Assembly: GCA_963697705.1 (NCBI GenBank)
Contig: CAVOPA010000011.1
Location: forward strand, 248,001-312,000
Source: CAVUCH01 sp963697705
GTDB taxonomy: Bacteria; Acidobacteriota; Vicinamibacteria; Vicinamibacterales; JAENWD01
DNA: 64,000 bases
Direction of reading: 5' to 3'
The translations under genes and the position numbers were made by a program. The notes beneath the pieces are model-generated. The model had not been told where the DNA came from. It saw only the letters and a list, made by a program, of their open reading frames with translations, and did no database searches. Positions 55,879-64,000 of this stretch are shown piece after piece (the first letter of the stretch is position 1; every line of letters starts with the position of its first letter).

Positions 55879-56580
55879 CTACCTGCGCTTCTGCGCCTTT
55901 CGCGGCGCCACCTTCCGGGCCGGGGCGGCCTTACGGACGGCCGCGGCTCGCGCAGGCTTCCGTTTGGGCGAAGCCTTTCGCGCCGGACGCGCGGACGGCT
56001 TGGGGCGCGCTTTCGCGGTTCTCGCCGGCGGCTCAGCCCTTCGGGCGGCGCGCGGCCGGGGCGCGGCAGCGACCGGTGCTCGGCCCGCGGGCACGCGCAC
56101 GGATTTGGCCACGATTGGCTGTACGCGGCTCGCCATGGTCATCGATGGCTCCGAAGCCCGCTGGATCAGGGTGAATCGCACCTGATCGCCCACGTTGTCG
56201 TAGCTCCAGAGCTCGGTCAGCGATACCTGGTAATCGGTGGCCATGCGGCGGGCGACATCGATCGCACTGGCTGGCACGTAGAGGTGGAACGGGACCTTCA
56301 GCCGCCCGAGGCTGGCCCACTGAGACATGGCCTCGAGATGGTTGACCGATTCGACGGTCTCGACCTCCGCCACGCCCAGCACCTTCCGGCCCTTGTCGCC
56401 GGCGTACAGCACCGCATCCGGATAGATGGCTTTGAGGCCGGCGCCCACGGGCGCGTTCTGCTCAACCCCTGGATTGATGCCAACCTCGAACCGGCGGCGG
56501 TACCGGGCAGGCAACAAGCGGATGATGCGGTCATGCTCGAGCTGCTCGCGCACCGGCCGGACCAGAATCGGACTCACCAT
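55879..56580 (-). CDS. nuclease-like protein with a histone H1-like basic tail
   Basis: 233 residues. The first 145 have IYPDAVLYAG and VLGVAEVETVESVNHLEAM, then LYVPASAIDVARRMATDY. The Asp followed by spaced Glu residues resembles a PD-(D/E)xK nuclease core, but the Lys position is not clear. The last 80 residues are Ala, Lys, Pro and Arg only in near-repeating RKAAPARK/KPSARPAR units, like histone H1 or AlgP. The protein probably binds nucleic acid. GGAGG lies just before the ATG at 56580. It forms an operon with the next gene. Confidence 0.65.
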   Translation of the reverse strand: MVSPILVRPVREQLEHDRIIRLLPARYRRRFEVGINPGVEQNAPVGAGLKAIYPDAVLYAGDKGRKVLGVAEVETVESVNHLEAMSQWASLGRLKVPFHLYVPASAIDVARRMATDYQVSLTELWSYDNVGDQVRFTLIQRASEPSMTMASRVQPIVAKSVRVPAGRAPVAAAPRPRAARRAEPPARTAKARPKPSARPARKASPKRKPARAAAVRKAAPARKVAPRKAQKRR

Positions 56581-56619
56581 TTCCTCCGCAATGCCCCGTC
56601 GCCAGAATCAGACGCCATA

Positions 56620-56625
56620 CTATAC
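56620..56625 (-). promoter_or_regulatory. -10 element of the nuclease-like operon
   Basis: Minus strand TATAGT at 56625-56620, with no clear -35. Predicted start near 56613, leaving a 33-nt leader that carries the ribosome-binding site. Confidence 0.4.
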
Positions 56626-56788
56626 ACAAGCCGCAGCTGAGATTCGCGCCGTTTCGGCACGGGACAGGGGTAAATTCGTCAAATTGCCCGCCGAACCACG
56701 CAATCGTGAGGGACCCTGACATCTGATAGTCTTTGTGGGCCCGGCATCGTACCTGGGCTGTTCATGTTCATTAGGGTACGTACGCTCG

Positions 56789-57430
56789 ATGATGAGACCT
56801 GTTGTTCTTCTGCTGCTGACCGCCCTGGGCGCGGTCCCGAACGCTTCGGCTGAGCCCGCCTCCCCCACCACCGGCGTTCCCCCCGCACTCCAGAAGCTGC
56901 TGCTGGAGATCCGGCAGGCCGACAAGGGCCAGTTTGCCGTTTCCGAGGAGGATGGTCGTTTTCTCCGCCTGATGGTGGCGTCGAGCGGCGCCCGGCACGC
57001 GCTCGAGATCGGGGCCGCGAGCGGATATAGCGCCATCTGGATCGGGCTGGGACTCCGGGAGAGCGGCGGCAAGCTGACCACAATCGAGTACGACGCTCAG
57101 CGAGCCAGCGAGGCGAAGGCGAACATCCACCGCGCCGGACTGGACGATGTCGTGACTGTCATCAGCGGTGATGCCTTCAAGGAGATCCCGAAGCTCCAGA
57201 ACCCCTTCGATTTCGTCTTCCTCGATGCCTGGAAGCCGGATTACCGGAAGTTCCTCGAGCTCGTCTATCCGCGTCTCGTGAAGGGCGGCCTGTTTCTCGC
57301 CCACAACGTCGTCAACAAGCGTGACGAGATGAAGGAGTTCCTGACCGCCATCGAAGGGAACGCCGACCTGTTCACGACCATCGTGGCGCCGTCGGGCGAG
57401 GGTATGTCGGTGTCCTGGAAGCGGCGCTGA
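56789..57430 (+). CDS. exported O-methyltransferase-like protein (CCoAOMT fold)
   Basis: About 213 residues from the ATG at 56789. The N-terminus is signal-peptide-like (MMRPVVLLLLTALGAVPNAS, then AEPA). The AdoMet domain follows: HALEIGAASGYSAIWIGLGL, KLTTIEYDAQRASEAK, VTVISGDAFKEIPKL, FDFVFLDAWKPDYRKFLELV and GGLFLAHNVVNKRDEM. This matches class I O-methyltransferases of the caffeoyl-CoA group. A signal peptide on an AdoMet-dependent enzyme is odd because AdoMet is cytoplasmic. Arginase follows after 7 nt. Confidence 0.87.
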   Translation: MMRPVVLLLLTALGAVPNASAEPASPTTGVPPALQKLLLEIRQADKGQFAVSEEDGRFLRLMVASSGARHALEIGAASGYSAIWIGLGLRESGGKLTTIEYDAQRASEAKANIHRAGLDDVVTVISGDAFKEIPKLQNPFDFVFLDAWKPDYRKFLELVYPRLVKGGLFLAHNVVNKRDEMKEFLTAIEGNADLFTTIVAPSGEGMSVSWKRR

Positions 57431-57437
57431 GGGCGGC

Positions 57438-58346
57438 GTGGTTCCCGTCCACATCATCGGTGTGCCGCTCGACCTGGGAGGGGGACGGCGGGGCGTCGAC
57501 ATGGGACCGTCTGCGCTGAGAATCGCCGGGCTCGCCCCGGCAATCCAGGAGCTTGGCTACGCGGTCGTCGACAAGGGCGATCTCGAAGTCCCGATTCCTG
57601 AGACGCAGCAGCCAGGCGACGAGCGCAAGAAGTACATTCGCGACATCGCGCGGGTCTGTACCGCGCTATACAAAACGTCGCTGGCCAGCCTCGAGGCCGG
57701 GGCGCTACCGCTCGTGCTCGGCGGCGATCACAGCCTGGCCGCGGGATCGGTGGCGGCGACCGCTGAGAGGGCACGAGCGGCCGGCCAACCGATCGGCCTC
57801 ATCTGGGTGGACGCGCACGGCGACATGAACACGCCGGGCAGCAGCACCAGCGGGAACGTGCACGGCATGCCGCTCGCCGCGCTGCTGGGCCCAGAGCCAG
57901 GAGAACTTTCCTGCATCGGCGGCGTCTCGCCCAAGGTCAGCCCCGAGCACACGGTGCTGATCGGGGTGCGCAACCTCGATGCGAGCGAGAAGCTCCGGGT
58001 GCGGGAATCGCGCGTGCACGTCTTTACGATGAAAGACATCGATCGCGCGGGGATCGCCGCCGTTGCGGAGCAGGCCATCCAGCTCGCCGGGCGGGGCACG
58101 TCCGGCTTGCACGTGTCGTTCGACATCGACGTCTGCGACCCGTCGGTGGCGCCCGGCGTCGGCACGCCGGTCCGGGGCGGACTCAACTACCGGGAGGCGC
58201 ACATGGTCATGGAGATGATCGCCGACTCAGGCCTGCTGCGCGCGCTCGACATCGTCGAGGTGAACCCCACTCTCGACATGCACAACAGCACCGCCGCGCT
58301 CGGCACCGAGCTGGTGCTGTCGGCGCTCGGCATGAAGATCCTGTAG
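57438..58346 (+). CDS. rocF: arginase
   Basis: 302 residues from a GTG at 57438. The manganese-binding motifs are GGDHSLAAG, WVDAHGDMNT and SFDIDVCDPSVAPGVGTP. N-terminal GVPLDLGGGRRGVDMGPSAL and C-terminal DIVEVNPTLD are family marks. It hydrolyses arginine to ornithine and urea. Coupled to the upstream methyltransferase by close spacing; no functional link is obvious. Confidence 0.95.
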   Translation: MVPVHIIGVPLDLGGGRRGVDMGPSALRIAGLAPAIQELGYAVVDKGDLEVPIPETQQPGDERKKYIRDIARVCTALYKTSLASLEAGALPLVLGGDHSLAAGSVAATAERARAAGQPIGLIWVDAHGDMNTPGSSTSGNVHGMPLAALLGPEPGELSCIGGVSPKVSPEHTVLIGVRNLDASEKLRVRESRVHVFTMKDIDRAGIAAVAEQAIQLAGRGTSGLHVSFDIDVCDPSVAPGVGTPVRGGLNYREAHMVMEMIADSGLLRALDIVEVNPTLDMHNSTAALGTELVLSALGMKIL

Positions 58347-58405
58347 CGCGCCGCGCCCGGCGCGCCGCAAAAACGGCCGTTCACATTGTCTGGAGGAGAA
58401 CACGT

Positions 58406-58930
58406 ATGCGTACCTGGAAACTCGCGGTAACGGTCTCTACGATCGCCTGCACAATCGCCGTCGCTCACGCGCAGGCCCCCAAGAGCCCGCACGAAACGAC
58501 CAAGGCCACGATCGACGGAGCAGCGATCTCCGTGACCTACGGCCGCCCGTCGGTGCGGGGCCGGAAGATCATGGGGGCACTGGTTCCCTATGGCACGGTT
58601 TGGCGCACGGGCGCGGACGAGGCGACCACGCTGACCACGGACAAAGCCATCCAGATCGGCGGCACGAGCGTCCCGGCCGGCACCTACACGCTGTACACGC
58701 TGCCGGGCGAGAGCGCCTGGCAGCTGATCGTGAACAAGCAGACCGGCCAGTGGGGCACGGAGTACGACCAGAAACAGGACCTGGCGCGCATCCCGCTCAA
58801 GAAGAACGCGACCGCGGCCCCGGTCGAGCAGCTGACGATCAGCGTCGACAAGAACCCGGCCGGCGGCGGCGTGCTGAAGATCGCGTGGGAGAACACCGAG
58901 CTGACGGCCCCGGTGACGGTCAAGCAGTAG
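58406..58930 (+). CDS. DUF2911 family secreted protein
   Basis: 174 residues with a signal peptide (MRTWKLAVTVSTIACTIAVA, cleavage after HAQA). The DUF2911 core follows: ISVTYGRPSVRGRKIMGALV, WRTGADEATTLTTDKAIQIG, PAGTYTLYTLPGESAWQLIV and the C-terminal strand pattern LTISVDKN. The ATG at 58406 has GGAGGAG seven bases upstream. Family function is unknown; such proteins are common in Bacteroidetes and Acidobacteria. Confidence 0.92.
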   Translation: MRTWKLAVTVSTIACTIAVAHAQAPKSPHETTKATIDGAAISVTYGRPSVRGRKIMGALVPYGTVWRTGADEATTLTTDKAIQIGGTSVPAGTYTLYTLPGESAWQLIVNKQTGQWGTEYDQKQDLARIPLKKNATAAPVEQLTISVDKNPAGGGVLKIAWENTELTAPVTVKQ

Positions 58931-58974
58931 GGCTGCCAGGCTGTTGAGCGAGACAGTTCGATGCAGATGTCCGC

Positions 58975-59028
58975 TGCAGGATGTCGGATGTTGAAGTTCG
59001 GCTGATCTTCTACGTCCTTCATCCTGCA
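58975..59028. repeat. intergenic inverted repeat, GCAGGATG family
   Basis: TGCAGGATG at 58975-58983 and CATCCTGCA at 59020-59028 are exact inverted copies, with further degenerate copies (GATGTCGGATG, GCATTCGTCATGC) around them. It lies between DUF2911 and mdh, which converge. Related to the elements at 19396-19504 and 42552-42698. Confidence 0.65.
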
Positions 59029-59068
59029 TTCGTCATGCAGGGTGCCCTCTTGCACTACGGCAGCCAGG

Positions 59069-59991
59069 TTACACCTTGATGGCGTCGGTCAGTTCCTTCA
59101 CGGCGGCCGCCGACTTCTGGAGCGCGGCGGTCTCGTCCGCGGTCAGCGTGTACTGCATGATCTGCTCGACGCCGCGGGCGCCAAGCTTCACGGGCACACC
59201 CACGAACAGGTCGTGCACGCCGTACTCGCCCTGCAGGAACACCGAGCACGGCAGAATCTTCTTCTTGTCCTTCAGAATCACGTCCACCATCTCGGCGGCC
59301 GCGAGCCCGGGCGCGTACCAGGCGCTCGTGCCTACCAGCTTGGTGATCTCCGCCCCGCCCTCAGCGGTCCGCTTCGAGATCGCCGCGATCTGATCCGCCG
59401 AGAGCAGCTCGGTGATCGGCACGCCGGCGACGGTCGAGAACCGCGGCAGCGGCACCATCGTGTCGCCGTGCCCGCCGAGCACGAACGCGTGAACGTTCTC
59501 GACCGAGACATCGAGCGCTTGCGCGATGAACGTGCGCATCCGGGCCGAATCGAGCACTCCGGCCATGCCGATGACGCGCTCACGTGGGAAGCCGCTCAGC
59601 CGGTACACCGCCTGGCACATCGCGTCGAGCGGGTTCGCCACCGGCACGATGATGCAGTTCGGCGAGTACTTGACCACCTGCTCGGTGACCTGCTTCATGA
59701 TGTTGTAGTTCACCTGCAGCAGATCGTCGCGGCTCATGCCTGGCTTGCGCGGCACGCCCGACGTGATCACGACCACGTCGGAATCCGCGCTGTCTTCGAA
59801 GTTGTTGCCGCCGATCAGGCGCGCATCGGACCCCTCGATCGGGCATGCCTGCAGGATGTCGAGCGCGATGCCCTGCGCCTTCGTTTCGGCGATGTCGATG
59901 ACCACCACATCGGCGAGCTCCCGGTTGGCGATGGCCCGCGCCACCGTGGCGCCGACATTGCCGGCGCCGCCCACGACGGTGACTTTCCGGT

Positions 59992-59995
<4 letters not shown>
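59069..59995 (-). CDS. mdh: malate dehydrogenase (lactate dehydrogenase-like type)
   Basis: 308 residues from the ATG at 59995 (MNRKVTVVGGAGNVGATVAR). Substrate Arg region ITSGVPRKPGMSRDDLLQVN; catalytic His in VLGGHGDTMVPLP; NPLDAMCQAVY. It oxidises malate in the citric acid cycle. It overlaps icd by 4 nt (ATGA). Confidence 0.96.
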
Positions 59996-61245
<1,250 letters not shown>

Positions 61246-61329
61246 AGGACCTTCCCGGCGGGCGTGCGCACAGGGCGCGCGTAATGAAGTCGCGGCGTTA
61301 GGTCACGTCCCCCCGGCGCGTGACCCGGT

Positions 61330-61375
61330 TGTGCACAGCAGCTGTGGAAAACCCTGTGGATAAAGCTGTGGAAGC
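61330..61375 (+). repeat. 12-bp-phased array of DnaA-box-like words
   Basis: TGTGCACAG (61330), TGTGGAAAA (61343), TGTGGATAA (61355) and TGTGGAAGC (61367) begin 13, 12 and 12 bp apart, close to one helical turn. TGTGGATAA is exactly the DnaA box (reverse complement TTATCCACA). The last three form a direct repeat of CTGTGGA units. Confidence 0.6.
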
Positions 61376-61444
61376 TGCGCACGAGGCCGCATGAAACCGA
61401 CGTGAAAAGCGGTTTGCACCACCGTGGTGCGTTCGTCGGGCGAG

Positions 61445-61450
61445 TATACT
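61445..61450 (+). promoter_or_regulatory. -10-like element upstream of serA
   Basis: TATACT at 61445-61450 within a palindromic AGTATACT. No good -35. If used, the serA leader is about 105 nt. Confidence 0.3.
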
Positions 61451-61561
61451 CTAACCGCTGCGCGCTGACCTCCGCAGGCGCGCCGCGACGAGCTGCCGGC
61501 GGACACGCGAATCGATGCCGCCCACCACTCAGGTTTTCATCATCTCCATCCGGACCGACTT

Positions 61562-63148
61562 ATGAAGATCGTCATTGCCGATGACTTGCCTGCGTCTGCC
61601 GCCGACCTGTTGCGCGCCATCCCCGGATGGATCGTGGATGCCCGCGCCGGGCGACCTCTGCCAGAGCTCGTCGCGACGCTCGCCGATGCGGATGCCCTCA
61701 TGGTGCGCAGCGCCACGAAGGTGACGCGGGATCTCATCGCCGCGGCCCCTCAGCTGCGGGTGATCGCCCGCGCCGGCACCGGCGTCGACAACGTCGATCT
61801 CGACGCCGCGACAGCGCGCGGCATCGTGGTGATGAACGCGCCCGGCGCGAACAGCATCAGCGTGGCGGAACTGGCCATGGCCTTCATCCTCGCGCTCGCA
61901 CGGCCGATCCCTGCGGCCGATGCCGCGATGAAGACCCAGAAGTGGGAGAAGAAGAAGTTCACCGGCAGCGAGGTGCGCGGCAAGACGCTCGGCATCGTCG
62001 GGCTCGGGCGCATCGGGCAGGAAGTTGCGCAACGGGCACGCGCGTTCGAGATGCAGATTCTGGCGCACGATCCCTACATCTCCGCCCAGGTGGCGGCTCA
62101 ATATGGCGCGCGGCTCGGCACGCTCGACGAGGTCTGCGCGGCCGCCGACTACCTGACGCTGCACCTGCCGGTCACCGCGGCGACGCGGCACATCATGAAC
62201 GCCGAACGCCTGGCCCGCTGCAAGCACGGCATCCGCATCGTCAACACCGCGCGCGGTGAGCTGATCGACGACGAGGCGCTCGCTGCGGCGCTGCAGACAG
62301 GACAGGTCGGCGGCGCGGCGCTCGACGTGTTCGTGAAGGAGCCGCCGGCAGACTGGACGCTTGCCAGCCTGCCGAACGTGATCGCCACGCCGCACATCGC
62401 CGCGTCCACGGGTGAGGCGCAGGAAATGGTCGGCGTGGAAACGTCAGAGGCCGTCCGTGATTTCCTCGCTCACGGCATCATCCGCAATGCGGTGAACTTC
62501 CCCTCGCTGCCGGCAGAGGAGTTCGTCCGGCTGCAGCCCTTCATCACGCTCGCCGAGCGCCTTGGTTCCCTGGTGTCGCAGATGGGGGACGCGCACATCA
62601 CCAGCGTGGGCGTGCGCTACTACGGCGGTCTCGCGAACGGCCGCAACGATTTGATCGCCGCTGCGGTACTCGTCGGCCTCTTCAAGCGATACCTCGGGAG
62701 CGGCGTGACATTGATCAACGCGAAGGCGGTGGCCGCCGAGCGAGGCATCGAGCTGGTCGAATCCCACAGCTCGCGCGCGCGGAACTACACGTCGCTGCTG
62801 TCGCTGCAGGTGCACACCGACGCAGGTCAGCGCTGGGTGGAAGGGACCGTCGTCGAGCACGGCGGCGCGCGCCTCGTGCTGGTGGACGGAGTGCCAGTCG
62901 ACGCGCCCCTCGAAGGCACGCAGATTTTAATCAAGAACAACGACCAGCCGGGTGTCATCGGCGCGGTGGGCACCGTGCTCGGACGCCACGGGGTCAACAT
63001 CGCGAACTTCGCTCTCGGCCGCAGCGCCAAGTGCGCGATCGGCGTCGTCGGCGTCGACGAAGGCGGTGACGCGATGCTGACAGGCGAAGTGATCGCAGAG
63101 CTCAAAGAGATTCCCGCCGTGCAATCAGCGGAACTGGTGCGCCTGTGA
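61562..63148 (+). CDS. serA: D-3-phosphoglycerate dehydrogenase, long form
   Basis: 528 residues. The catalytic and NAD domains (VIARAGTGVDNVDLDAATAR, TLGIVGLGRIGQEVAQRAR, VNTARGELIDDEALAAAL, TPHIAASTGEAQEM) are followed by the allosteric substrate-binding domain and a C-terminal ACT domain (ILIKNNDQPGVIGAVGTVLG). It makes the first step of serine synthesis; the ACT domain suggests feedback by serine. The ATG at 61562 follows a weak ribosome site. Confidence 0.95.
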   Translation: MKIVIADDLPASAADLLRAIPGWIVDARAGRPLPELVATLADADALMVRSATKVTRDLIAAAPQLRVIARAGTGVDNVDLDAATARGIVVMNAPGANSISVAELAMAFILALARPIPAADAAMKTQKWEKKKFTGSEVRGKTLGIVGLGRIGQEVAQRARAFEMQILAHDPYISAQVAAQYGARLGTLDEVCAAADYLTLHLPVTAATRHIMNAERLARCKHGIRIVNTARGELIDDEALAAALQTGQVGGAALDVFVKEPPADWTLASLPNVIATPHIAASTGEAQEMVGVETSEAVRDFLAHGIIRNAVNFPSLPAEEFVRLQPFITLAERLGSLVSQMGDAHITSVGVRYYGGLANGRNDLIAAAVLVGLFKRYLGSGVTLINAKAVAAERGIELVESHSSRARNYTSLLSLQVHTDAGQRWVEGTVVEHGGARLVLVDGVPVDAPLEGTQILIKNNDQPGVIGAVGTVLGRHGVNIANFALGRSAKCAIGVVGVDEGGDAMLTGEVIAELKEIPAVQSAELVRL

Positions 63149-63270
63149 TCTGAGCGTCGAGGGCCCGAGTCTGACGGCGCGTGTCGGATTGTCGTCTCGT
63201 CGTCGCCGCAGTGACCTTGCGTCGCCCACACGGGCGGCACGTCCGGTGGCCACTCCCAGGGACGCAGACG

Positions 63271-63834
63271 TCAGTGCAACACGAGGGGGAAGGTTTCGTC
63301 GTTGACGAGATCCCGAAGCTCCACTGCGTCGGCGCCGATTCTCACCACCTGGAAGCGAAGCGCGATCTGCTCGCCTTCCCGTACCAGGTACAGCTGTCGC
63401 GGCGTGGCGATCACGGCTGTTCGCACGGGAGCAGCGTCGCTTTCCTCGGCGGCCACGCCAAGCAGCTGCATCGGCGGCCGATCCGCGCCGACGGTGCCGA
63501 CGGCCTGCTCGGGCGGCGCAACGGTGGCACGGCGATGCGCGGACGCCACGGCCGCATGCTGCGCTGGCGTACCAAACCGGAACGGGTTGCGCGACGAGGG
63601 CTGCGGGGCAGGCATTTCGTCCAGTCCGTCGCGCAAACGGCTGATCTCGACGTCGAACATCGTTGCACGCCACCGCTCAGAGGCCGCTGAGACGGCCGGT
63701 GCCGCCGTGCGAGTAGGCGGCCGCGGCGCTGCGGGCGCGGGCGTCGGCCTCGGTGTCGTGGTGCTCTGGGCAACTGCCCACGCCGTGAGTCCGCCCAAGA
63801 CGCCGACGATCAGGAGAACGCGGACGCTGGCCAT
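63271..63834 (-). CDS. exported protein resembling pilus assembly PilP/GspC
   Basis: 187 residues. Signal or anchor segment VRVLLIVGVLGGLTAWAVAQ, Pro/Ala/Thr-rich linker, then a C-terminal domain with RNPFRFG, QLLGVAAEES, QLYLVREGEQIALRFQVVRI and GADAVELRDLVNDETFPLVL. The NPF followed by a VxxGxxI...VxxIxxxxVxL module resembles PilP and the GspC homology region of type IV pilus and type II secretion systems. No other pilus gene is in the window, so the assignment is tentative. Confidence 0.6.
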   Translation of the reverse strand: MASVRVLLIVGVLGGLTAWAVAQSTTTPRPTPAPAAPRPPTRTAAPAVSAASERWRATMFDVEISRLRDGLDEMPAPQPSSRNPFRFGTPAQHAAVASAHRRATVAPPEQAVGTVGADRPPMQLLGVAAEESDAAPVRTAVIATPRQLYLVREGEQIALRFQVVRIGADAVELRDLVNDETFPLVLH

Positions 63835-63926
63835 TCGAACGCAGCCATCGTAGCATCAGCGCTGCCCGGCGGCCAGAACGCAGCCGCTAGCTCCGGGGGC
63901 CACCTGCAAGCCCGGCGTCGTGGCCA

Positions 63927-63935
63927 TGCTATGAT
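63927..63935 (+). promoter_or_regulatory. extended -10 before the last gene
   Basis: TGC-TATGAT, hexamer at 63930-63935. Transcription would start at about 63941-63942, at the GTG that begins the last reading frame. No -35 seen. Confidence 0.5.
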
Positions 63936-63940
63936 TCGAC

Positions 63941-64000
63941 GTGCCCGTCGCAGTTGTCGCCGACGAGACCTCGCTTCCTGCTCTTCCCCGCTGCATCGTC
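63941..64000 (+). CDS. start of a gene cut by the window edge
   Basis: A GTG at 63941 opens a frame reading VPVAVVADETSLPALPRCIV to the end of the window. The extended -10 at 63927-63935 suggests a leaderless message starting here. Twenty residues do not identify the protein. Confidence 0.4.
   Translation, partial: MPVAVVADETSLPALPRCIV

Larger units (their letters stand above)
61246..61561. other. 316-nt divergent region between icd and serA
   Basis: Must hold the promoters of both genes. It contains an array of DnaA-box-like words (61330-61375, listed separately), a palindromic AGTATACT near 61443-61450, and an inverted word pair GGTTTGCACC/ACCGTGGTGC near 61411-61430. No open reading frame is supported. 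Confidence 0.5.

Noticed and set aside
61330..61375. Possible chromosomal replication origin
   Set aside because: The DnaA-like words are few, no AT-rich unwinding element is present, and neither dnaA nor dnaN is nearby. Kept only as a repeat array.

Overview
The window is a gene-dense, high-GC stretch of bacterial chromosome. Gene content points to the Acidobacteriota, most likely class Vicinamibacteria. The main pointers are a VWFA-related protein of the type described as acidobacterial (53638-54930), a TPR/SLH lipoprotein next to pgsA, and many secreted proteins rich in Ala, Pro and Gln after the signal peptide. This placement is inferred from gene content. I see no rRNA, prophage, insertion sequence or CRISPR array, and one tRNA.

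Layout. 1-2859: the tail of an ABC-transporter ATPase, then an NtrC-type response regulator broken by one extra G in its Walker A codons, then its histidine kinase. 2920-7470: small and secreted proteins (one with a HipA/PI3-kinase-like motif set), a PAP2 phosphatase and an AI-2E family permease. 7840-11268: a large secreted beta-helix protein ending in three nearly identical CBM6 modules. 11388-16706: a polytopic membrane protein, tRNA-Pro with terminator, a MerR-type regulator, Der, an HU/IHF protein and a site-2 protease.

16872-26938 reads leftward as one long, tightly packed run: UDP-glucose dehydrogenase, GT2, MsbA-like ABC exporter, YicC, guanylate kinase, CoaBC, uracil-DNA glycosylase and PriA. 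27099-34876 reads rightward: four GT4 and one GT2 glycosyltransferases, an initiating polyprenyl-phosphate sugar transferase and a UDP-glucuronate decarboxylase. Together they form a polysaccharide locus that can make UDP-GlcA and UDP-xylose, but no Wzx or Wzy is visible. 34915-38146 (leftward) holds hflX, a TPR/SLH lipoprotein and pgsA, joined by 4-nt overlaps.

38190-48861 is mostly housekeeping: TsaC, a Kef-type antiporter, MFS, GlpX, acyl-CoA dehydrogenase, a methyltransferase-like protein, bactofilin, cysteine desulfurase with MnmA (sulfur relay for tRNA thiolation), and trxA-trxB. 49431-58930 holds FdhE, a penicillin-binding carboxypeptidase, an orphan DNA methyltransferase, the VWFA-related protein, a nuclease-like protein with a histone-H1-like tail, an exported O-methyltransferase, arginase and a DUF2911 protein. 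58931-64000 holds icd-mdh, serA, a PilP-like protein and the start of another gene.

The best leads are non-coding or small: families of intergenic inverted repeats at gene ends, a 12-bp-phased array of DnaA-box-like words between icd and serA, several -10 elements placed so that transcripts would start at or beside the start codon, and mosaic homogenisation of the CBM6 repeats. The best protein leads are the secreted kinase-like protein and the nuclease/H1-tail protein. I did not find an unmistakable new multi-gene system.
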